A stretch of 64,000 nucleotides of DNA, from the NCBI RefSeq assembly GCF_028554725.1, contig NC_071668.1, positions 46,295,732 through 46,359,731 on the forward strand. Reading direction: 5' to 3'. The notes under the pieces were generated by a model. The model was not told where the DNA came from. It did not search any database and saw nothing but the letters and a program-made list of their open reading frames with translations. This document shows, one piece after another, positions 11,307-20,050 of this stretch. This DNA is from Zeugodacus cucurbitae (taxonomy: Eukaryota; Arthropoda; Insecta; Diptera; Tephritidae). How positions within the stretch are numbered: position 1 is the first letter of the stretch; every line of letters starts with the position of its first letter. A program made the translations under genes and the position numbers.

Positions 11307-12162
11307 GCGATTAGCCCGTCAGTAACAGTTGATCCAGGAATAATTGGAAGAGTCTGGCGTAAATCACCATAAACGTTCATCGACAATCAAGATCTTTAAA
11401 AGTCCTGTGCAGTACCTCCAGCGACTTCTTGAATATTTGGAAAATCTTCGTTATAGCGCAATTTTTGGCGATTTTGCCGACTGGTGTTTCGTTCATTTGC
11501 AATTTAGGAGTAATTTCAAGGCCGAATGTGCCGTTTGTTTGCCTACTAACAGGTGCCAAGATACCCCTATTCCCGAAAATGAGTAAAATTGGTTCTGGAA
11601 TTACATCAGCCCTCATATACTATATATGATGATTTTCTATTGGACGTTATGCCGAATATATAGGTACAATTGTATGTTATCTTAGTAAAATTTCATCAAT
11701 AAATTGCGAGAGTATAAAATGTTTTCCATATTTAGCGATTAGCCCGTCAGTAACAGTTGATCCAGGAATAATTGGAAGAGTCTGGCGTAAATCACCATAA
11801 ACGTTCATCGACAATCAAGATCTTTAAAAGTCCTGTGCAGTACCTCCAGCGACTTCTTGAATATTTGGAAAATCTTCGTTATAGCGCAATTTTTGGCGAT
11901 TTTGCCGACTGGTGTTTCGTTCATTTGCAATTTAGGAGTAATTTCAAGGCCGAATGTGCCGTTTGTTTGCCTACTAACAGGTGCCAAGATACCCCTATTC
12001 CCGAAAATGAGTAAAATTGGTTCTGGAATTACATCAGCCCTCATATACTATATATGATGATTTTCTATTGGACGTTATGCCGAATATATAGGTACAATTG
12101 TATGTTATCTTAGTAAAATTTCATCAATAAATTGCGAGAGTATAAAATGTTTTCCATATTTA
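11307..12162 (+). repeat. Perfect-looking 428-bp tandem duplication
   Basis: Units 11307-11734 and 11735-12162 appear identical base for base. Each contains a 3'-end fragment of the DINE-like family (GCGAGAGTATAAAATG without the hairpin). The short reading frames inside are simply duplicated and show no domain. Either the duplication is very recent or it is an assembly artefact. Confidence 0.85.
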
Positions 12163-12329
12163 CTCACTGTCAAATCTTTTCCTGGCCTTCCACGAATATT
12201 TGAACACTAAAATTAGCCAGATCGGTTTGGCCGTTATCGACTTTTTGCGAGACTAACGAACAGCAATTCATGTTTATATTATATTTATGTAACTGTAAAT
12301 TAGAAGTAAAACAAAAAGTTTATTATTAA

Positions 12330-12740
12330 TATCTCCTAACTAAATTTCATCAAAATCCGTTCAGCCGTTTAGGCTTGATAGAGCAAAACTCCCAGCAAAA
12401 ACCATAAAAAATCACTAACTCAATTCAGTTTTCTATCTACTTCCTACCCCCTAAGTACGATGACGTGATCTTTTTGATTTTATATCTGTTTTTAGGTAAC
12501 CATCTATTACCTTACTAAATTTCATCAAAAACCATTCAGCCGTTTAGACGTGAAAGAGCAAAAGTCCCAACAAAAACGACTAAAAATCACTAACTTAATT
12601 TAGTTATCTGCCTACTGCCTACCCCCTAAGAACCATGGCATGATTATTTATAGCCTATGTCCATTTCTAGGTTATCATCTATTACTATACTAAATTTCAT
12701 CAAAATCCGTTCAGCCGTTTAGGCGTGAAAGAGTAACAGA
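12330..12740 (+). repeat. Three tandem units of about 175 bp
   Basis: The block AAATTTCATCAAAA followed by CGTTCAGCCGTTTAGGCGTG (with variants) recurs at 12342, 12517 and 12692, exactly 175 bp apart. The units differ by scattered substitutions, so they are older than the 428-bp duplication. The last unit runs into the repeat terminus. Confidence 0.75.
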
Positions 12741-12805
12741 CAGACAGAGTTACTTTCGCATTTATAATATTAATATGGATTTATGCAACTGTAAATTAGA
12801 AGTAA

Positions 12806-15800
12806 GAGGATGATGGGACCGTGTGTAGAAGTTCACGCAAGTGAGGAAAGTTTTTGATTGTCATTCACTTGGGAGTGGCCAGAAACGATTCTTCTCCACA
12901 TGGTTCAAGCAGCTCACGACTTCCGGTTTTAGACCAAGTATCCTCTGGGTAGCCAACAGACATCCGTTTGAAGGCGAGCTAAAGTGAGAAGGCGAAGCCC
13001 GCTTATGCGGTTGTGCGTAGGGTTTGGGACCCACCACATAAAAACACCCCCCAATGAAAAATCTACGAAAGCCTCGGATGAGACACCCCCCTTTTGATGA
13101 CGACCCCTGCAAACGTTTTAAGGATAATGATATAAGGGCATGCACCTGGAATGTCCGGACCCTTAATTGGGAAGGTGCCTCTACCCAGCAGGTTGATGTC
13201 CTCATACGACTCAAGGCTGACATCACCGCCATCCAAGAAGTGCGATGGACGGGACAAGGACGGAAGAAGGTGGGTCCTTGTGACATCTACTACAGCGGCC
13301 ATATAAAGGAGCGCAAATTTGGTATTGGATTTGTGGTGGGAGAGAGACTCCGTCGCAGAGTCCTGGCATTCACCCCGGTGAATGAACGTCTTGCCACAAT
13401 CCGCATCAAGGCGAGGTTCTTCAACATATCGCTGATTTGCGCCAACGCCCCAACGGAAGAGAAGGACGGTGTGACCAAAGATGCTTTCTATGAGCGCCTA
13501 GAACGCACCTATGAGCGCTGCCCCCGCCACGATGTAAAAGTCGTGCTTGGCGATTTTAACGCCAGGGTGGGTAAAGAAGGTGTCTTTGGCACAACAGTCG
13601 GAAAACGGCCTGAGGCTGATCGACTTCGCTGGGGCCCGAAATATGGTCGTCTGTAGTACCAGATTCCAGCATAAGAAAATACATCAAGCTACTTGGCTGT
13701 CTCCTGATCGAAACACGCGGAACCAAATCGATCACGTTGTGATAGACGGAAGACATGTCTCCTGTGTTTTAGACGTTGACCGAGGACCAAATATAGACTC
13801 GGACCATTATCTGGTCGCAGCGAAGATACGCACCCGCCTCTGTGCAGCAAAGAATGCCCGTCAACAAACACAAGGAAGGTTCGACGTCGAAAAGCTGCAA
13901 TCGCAACAGACAGCCACGAAATACTCTACTCGACTTGCACTCCTGCTCTCTGAGAGCACTCATCAGCATCTCGGTATAAGGGAACTGTGGAACGGCATCT
14001 CAAACTCACTGCGTACCGCTGCAGCCGAAACAATTGGTTTTCGGCAACGACAAAAAACAAGCTGGTACGATGAGGAGTGTCGTCTCGCAGCGGAGAGAAA
14101 ACAGACTGCCTACCTCGCAACGTTGCAAACGACCACAACACGTGCGGGATGGGATAGATACCGAGAGCTGAAGAGCGAAGCGAGACGCATCTGCAGACAA
14201 AAAAAGAAAGAGGCCGAAATGTGTGAGTACGAAGAGCTTGAGAAGCTGGCAGACAGAGGGAATGCTCGAAAATTTTATGAAAAAATGAAGCGACTTAACG
14301 AAGGTTTCAAGACCGGAGCATCCTCATGTAGAGACCAAGGTGGTAATCTGGTAACCGATGTCCAGGGCATACTGGGATTATGGAGGGAACACTTCTCCGA
14401 CCTGCTGAATGGCTGTGAGAGTACAACACCAGGAGATGGCGAACCCGATCCCCCAATCGATGACGATGGAACAGATGTTCCATTACCCGACCATGAAGAA
14501 ATTCGAATAGCAATTACCCGCTTGAAGAACAACAAAGCAGCAGGGGCCGATAGATTACCGGCAGAACTATTCAAATACGGTGGCGAAGAACTGATAAGGT
14601 GCATGCATCAGCTTCTTTGCAGAATATGGTCGGAAGAAAGCATGCCTGAAGATTGGAATCTCAGTGTGCTCTGCCCAATCCATAAAAAGGGAGATCCCAC
14701 AATCTGCGCCAATTACCGTGGGATCAGCCTCCTAAATATCGCATACAAGGTTCTATCGAGCGTATTGTGTGAAAGACTAAAGCCCACCGTCAACGAACTG
14801 ATTGGACATTATCAGTGTGGCTTTAGACCTGGAAAATCCACAATGGACCAGATATTCACCATGCGCCAAATCTTGGAAAAGACCCGAGAGAGAAGAATCG
14901 ATACTCACCATCCTTTTATCGGTTTTAAAGCTGCCTTCGATAGCACGAAAAGGAGCTGCCTTTATGCCGCGATGTCTGAATTTGGTATCCCTGCAAAACT
15001 AATACGGCTATGTAAGCTGACGTTGAGCAACACCAAAAGCTCCGTCAGGATCGGGAAGGACCTCCCCGAGCCGTTCGATACCAAACGAGGTTTCAGACAA
15101 GGTGACTCACTATCGTGCGACTTCTTCAAGCTATTGCTGGAAAAAATAAAACGAGCTGCAGAGCTAAATAGAGAAGGTACAATCTTCTACAAGAGTGTAC
15201 AGCTCCTGGCGTACGCCGATGATATTGATATCATCGGAAGCAACAACCGCGCCGTTTGTTCTGCTTTTTCCCGCATGGATAAGGAGGCGAAGAGAATGGG
15301 TCTGGAGGTGAATGAGGACAAGACGAAATATCTCCTGTCATCAAACAAACAGTCGGCGCATTCGCGCCTTGGCTCCCACGTCACTGTTGACAGTCATAAC
15401 TTCGAGGTCGTAGATAATTTCGTATACCTGGGAACCAGCATCAACAATACGAACAATGTCAGCCTCGAAATCCAGCGCAGAATAACTCTTGCCAACAGGT
15501 GCTACTTTGGACTGAGTAGGCAATTGAACAGTAAAGTACTCTCTCGACGAACCAAAATCAAGCTCTACAAGTCGCTTATCATTCCCGTCCTGCTCTACGG
15601 TGCAGAAGCTTGGACGATGTCAACATCAGATGAGACGACACTATGAGTTTTCGAGAGGAAAATACCGCAGACGATGGAACGGTGAGCTGTACGAGTTATA
15701 CGACGACATTGACATAGTTCAGCGAATAAAAAGACAGCGGCTACGCTGGCTAGGTCATGTTGTCCGAATGGACGAAAACACTCCAGCCCTGAAAGTATTC

Positions 15801-15985
15801 GATGCAGTACCCGCCGGAGGAAGCCGAGGAAGGGGAAGGCCTCCACTCCGTTGGAGGGACCAGGTGGAGAGCGATCTGGTTACACTTGGGATCTCCAACT
15901 GGCGCCGAACTGCGAAGGAGAGAGAGAGATGGCGCACTATCGTCGATTCGGCTATAACCGGCTAAACGGTTGCAACGCCAATCAC
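12806..15985 (+). mobile_element. RTE-clade non-LTR retrotransposon, copy 2, near full length
   Basis: A 13-bp target duplication AAATTAGAAGTAA flanks it (12793-12805 and 15986-15998). The target itself is part of the surrounding repeat. The element is about 3180 bp, with a 5' leader shared with copy 1, an endonuclease plus reverse transcriptase gene, and the 3' end CGGTTGCAACGCCAATCAC. The microsatellite tail seen in other copies is absent here. Confidence 0.9.
13054..15965 (+). pseudogene. RTE endonuclease-reverse transcriptase, broken (copy 2)
   Basis: One polyprotein is spread over three frames. The first part (13054-13656) is the apurinic-type endonuclease: TWNVRTLN, AIQEVRWTG, VVLGDFNARVG. 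The second (from 13547) gives DHVVIDGRH and DSDHYLVAAK of the same domain, a linker, then the RT: NNKAAGADRLP, CGFRPGKSTMDQIF, LLAYADDIDIIG. The third, to 15965, is the thumb end (RLRWLGHVVRM, RGRGRPPLRW). A loss of about 29 bp near 13605 shifts the frame, and another loss near 15655 removes about 55 bp. Motif A reads FIGFKAAFD, so the catalytic Asp is replaced by Gly. The copy cannot make an active enzyme. Confidence 0.85.
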
Positions 15986-15998
15986 AAATTAGAAGTAA

Positions 15999-16118
15999 AA
16001 CAAAATGTTAATTATTAATATCTCCTAACTAAATTTCATCAAAATCCGTTCAGCCGTTTAGGCGTGAAAGAGTAACAGACAGACAGAGTTACTTTCGCAT
16101 TTATAATATTAATATGGA
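15999..16118 (+). repeat. Duplicated 3' end of the repeat that hosts RTE copy 2
   Basis: Together with 12780-12805, this segment repeats the sequence at 12288-12380 and ends again with TTTCGCATTTATAATATTAA at about 16115. The host repeat thus had a tandem second 3' end, into which the RTE inserted. Confidence 0.6.
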
Positions 16119-16654
16119 TTAGTGAAAATTTTTCGTATTATCTTATAATAGTGAACTAACCTGGACTTTTCCACTAAATATTTTAATAAAACATTGAAAA
16201 TTTTCTAAAAAAAAAACAAAGCGTTTTTTACTGAGGCCAAAACCAGATATATGTCCGTATTTTCCAAATATATACAATGTGCGCTATAAATCGGTTGAGA
16301 AGTGTTCGGGCAGAAGGGCACGAGCAAAGCACGACCACTGACCGACCCAAAAAACCGGTTCTTCACAGAAATCCGACTACCCACTCGTCGAAGTTTTGCC
16401 CTGCCACGAGTGTGTCCCAAAAAAACCGGTTCCAAAAAGTAACCGCTTACTGCAGTACTAGGCATATGCCGCAAAAAACCGAAAAAATTCGGCAGCAAGT
16501 GGGTTGGGGTATAGAATAGCGAACTCAAGAAACATACCACGCAGTGTTGTGTAAGTCATATTTTAATTTCGCATGTGAAACAACAACAGTGTTGATATGA
16601 CAGCCATAAAAAAATATGACAATATGACGATATCACACCTTGTGAATACCCTAA
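16119..16654. other. Non-coding sequence with paired AACCGGTT-type motifs
   Basis: No domain is recognisable in either strand. CCAAAAAACCGGTTC occurs near 16348-16362, and a near copy near 16418-16433. The core AACCGGTT is the known Grainyhead site, but there is no nearby gene, so a regulatory role is only a guess. The overlapping open frames on the two strands look accidental. Confidence 0.3.
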
Positions 16655-16885
16655 TTGTATATTACATTTAGGGTTTTAGTTGATTTAATGACAGTAAAGT
16701 TAATACTTTTAAGTTCTAATATATTTCTTTTAATATTAATATATTGAAAATGAATAAAGACGCATGAAAATGCTTATTCAATGAAATAATGAAAAATTTA
16801 ATGTGGCAAAATTCTCACTGGTTATCTTAATTTTCGTGCTCAGCTACGAAGTCACAATTCCACTCGTTCCGATCAGTGTACTGAA
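16655..16885. repeat. Diverged dispersed repeat, second copy
   Basis: Matches 4490-4725 over about 230 bp in the same orientation with many substitutions. The following 16886-17230 is AT-rich and holds nothing I can identify. Confidence 0.5.
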
Positions 16886-17400
16886 CTCATTCAAGTTTAT
16901 TTTCATCGTGACCAATGATTAAGTGAGTAAAATCAAATTGTTACTATACACTCGTTTGAGTAATAAATTGACGGCACATATAAGTGTAGAAATACTATGA
17001 TTTTTTTTTTTGGTTTCGTGGAAACGAGTCTTAGTCATTTTGATATTAATATTAGTACTCATTTGCACTAATTTGTTTGGCTCATGAGTTAGTGCACTCA
17101 TTTTATTAGTACTCAATCTGGTGTATATCTGTGTAAAATCTCTCTCTCTCTAAGTCGCGAAAACGGCTGAAAATGCTCACCCACAAAAGTGCCTAACGCG
17201 CCATAAGAAGTTTTCACTTCAAAAATAAATTAACAGCCCTATTCTGTGCACTTGGCAAATTCAACAAATTTCTAATTTATAATAATTTCAAATTTATCAT
17301 GTGTTTCGTATTCTGTGTCGAAAATAAAAAGCTCTTTTCTTTAGAAATTGTTAAGAAGTGAAATGCTCTTGACAGTGATTTTTTTTTTTTCAAATAAGAT

Positions 17401-18599
17401 TTTTATACTCTCGCAACAAAGTTGCTACGAGAGTATTATAGTTTTGTCCACATAATGGTTGGTTGTAAGTCCTAAAACTAAACGAGTTAGATATAGGGTT
17501 TAATAAATCAAAATGATCGGGGTGACGAGAAAAGTTCAAATCGGGATGTCTATCTGTCCGTCCGTCCGTGCAAGCTGTAACTTGAGAAAAAATTGAGATA
17601 TCTTAATGAAACTTGGAAGACTTATTTCTTGGCACCATAAGAAGGTTAAGTTCGAAAATGGGCGTAATCGGACCACTGCCACGCCCACAAAATGGCGAAA
17701 ACACTTAAAGTGCCATAACTAAGCTATAAATAAAGCTATGGAAGTAAAATTTGGTATGTAAGATCGCACTATGAAGGGGCATATACGGATGTAATTTCTT
17801 TGGGGAAGCGGGCGTGGCCCCGCCCACTACTAAGTTTTTTGTACATATCTCGCAAACTACTAAAGCTATATCAAGGAAACTTTCTGGAGTCGTTTCTTTT
17901 AGGTACTACCTTATACAGTCCAAAAATGGAGAAAATCGGATTATAACCACGCCTACCTCCCATACAAAGGTTATGTTGAAAACTACTAAAAGTGGGTTAA
18001 CTCACTAACGAAAAACGCCAGAAACACTAAATTTCACATAAGAAATGGCAGATGGAAGCTGCACTCAGATTTTTTTATAAAATTGAAAATGGGCGTGGCA
18101 TTGCCCACTTATGGGTCAAAAACCATATCTCAAGAACTACTCGACCGATTTCAATGAAACTTGGTTTGTAATAGTTTCCTTACACCCCAATGATATGTTG
18201 TGAAAATAGGCCAAATCGCTTCACAACCACGCCTACTTCCTATATACCAGAACTTTGAAGATGATCTGAATCGTTTACTTTACAATATATAAAATAAGCA
18301 CTAGTGAAGATATCGGTGCAGAACTTTGCACAAATACTATGTTTATAGTGTGGCAGCCCCATTCTAAAAATCGCCGAAATCGGAACATAGGTTTTTAAGG
18401 CCCCATATATCGAACATGAGGACCTCGGTGCTTCTAACCTAATATTATGGTTTCCAACTTTCAATGGACTTTATACAATATATATGACGAATATGTGGGT
18501 CAAATTGTGTATTATATAATATAAATAAAGTTAAATAAATAAATTGGGAGAGTATAAAATGTTTGGTTACACCCGAACTTAGCCCTTCCTTACTTGTTT
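17401..18599 (+). mobile_element. DINE-1-like element, copy 3
   Basis: Complete copy from TTTTATACTCTCGCAACAAA with its 5' hairpin, through the GTCC run near 17555, to the 3' hairpin and CCTTACTTGTTT. It separates the left end of Harbinger element A from its transposase. It encodes nothing. Confidence 0.8.
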
Positions 18600-18618
18600 T
18601 TCTTGTAACTTTGTCGCA

Positions 18619-19831
18619 ATGGAAGATATTTTGCTTTTGTTATTACTGTTGAACGAAGAGGAAAATAATGAGAACAGGGATCGCTCGCGGCATTTAAAAA
18701 GTTTACGCGACACAAGCAATCCATTTTCGTTGAGCGAGGAAACCTTTGTGCAAAATTTTCGATTGTCGCGCGAAATTTGCCGTCGCCTAATTGATGAACT
18801 GGCTCCACACGATCATCAAAAAACGTCACTACCTTTAAATGTAAGGGTTCTGGGAGCTTTAAACTTTTGTGGACACGGTTCTTACCAGAAATGTGTAGGC
18901 AACAACGTCAACTTGCCTATGAGTCAGTCGTCCCTTTCGAGAAGTGTGCGGGCTGTAGCAAAACTTATTGTGACGGTGAAGGGAGGAGAAATAAAGTTTC
19001 CGAGTTCAACAGAGGAAGAAACTTTTATAAAAACAGGGTATATATTATTATACTACAAATAATAATACAATATTTTATGCAATTTTTTTTTTTTTTAATA
19101 TGTTCCAGATTTTTTAGAAAATTTGGAATAAAGAGCACCATAGGAGCAATTGACTGCATGCATATAGCTATTGTTGCTCCACCGTCAAATAATGTTCAAC
19201 GTCCTCTTAATTTATATTTAAATAGAAAAGGTCGAAGCAGTAAGTTTTTTTGTTGTATGGCATTTGGCTTAAGCAATTTATGAATTGTTCCTCAGGTTTG
19301 CGATCACCGTTTATGTTTTAAATTTTTTAATGCAAAATTTCCGGGTGCACACATGACTCTGGGATTTGGGCAACTTCTGCCCTACGAGAACACCTCATTC
19401 GTCAGTATACTAACATGTCTGAACAACATCGGAGAGAATCTTGGCTTGTTGGCGATCAAGGTTATCCTATAGAGCCGTGGATCACCTAATACCCATAAAG
19501 AGCAAAAATACAACCAATTACATGGTTCTGCAAGAAACTGCATAGAGAGAGCGTTTGGTGTTTTAAAACTTCAGCGCGCTTCAGATGTTTATTGAAGCAC
19601 CGAGTTCTACATTATTCCCACGAAACTTCTGCTTTGTTTATTAGTACTTGCGTTATATTACATAATATAATGACGAAAGCAGGCATTATGTTGCACGAAA
19701 TAGAGGACGAGGTTGAGGAAGACTTTGATTCTCCAATTAATGATTTTAACTCTTCACAGTACATGCGCGAAGGTGAAAGAACGAGAACGAGAGATCAAGA
19801 TATGTATCAACTCTTTAGTTATTTATATTAA
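18619..19831 (+). pseudogene. PIF/Harbinger transposase (DDE superfamily 4), broken
   Basis: Exon 1 (18619-19037) encodes a helix-turn-helix region (LSEETFVQNFRLSREICRRL, LNVRVLGALNF, MSQSSLSRSVRAV). The intron 19038-19108 has GT and AG ends and interrupts a Gly codon. Exon 2 (from 19109) gives FRKFGIKSTIGAIDCMHIAI with the first catalytic Asp, then RPLNLYLNRKG. The second Asp (HDSGIWATSALRE) and the third (LVGDQGYPIEPW) can be read but in other frames. A loss of about 17 bp near 19231, relative to element B, and a further shift near 19353 explain this. The C-terminus (LHYSHETSALFISTCVILHN) is readable at 19592-19831. The enzyme would cut at TWA sites if intact. Confidence 0.8.
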
Positions 19832-20050
19832 TCAATACGACTTTGAAAATTCCATTGCTTACTTGCATTATTTGTTTATTTATTTATCCCTTTTGATAAC
19901 AAAAATCAAATTTTTGCATTCCATTGTTTTTAATTATAATATATAAAACATGTAAACAAACTTGAATTCATTAAATATTGGTTAAAAGGTAATATTGGAA
20001 ATAATGAAGTAATTGAAATTATTATTTTAATCCAACCTCTTAGGAAGATT

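Larger units (their letters stand above)
10907..12779 (+). repeat. Unclassified interspersed repeat, TACTAGCTGACCCGGC to ATTAATATGGATT
   Basis: The start motif matches the inverted one at 695. The end is marked by GACAGACAGAGTTACTTTCG then TTATAATATTAATATGG at about 12778, and an identical end recurs at 16118. Inside are a 428-bp tandem duplication and three units of about 175 bp. There is no coding sequence. Terminal structure and internal tandem repeats would suit a rolling-circle (Helitron-like) or non-LTR-derived element, but I cannot decide between them. Confidence 0.55.

Noticed and set aside
11344..12057. Repeated short frames on both strands as a tandem gene family
   Set aside because: They are copies made by the 428-bp duplication, with no domain, and they overlap DINE-like sequence.
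16205..16540. Opposed frames of 111 and 80 codons
   Set aside because: They overlap on both strands, show no domain and lie in simple non-coding sequence.
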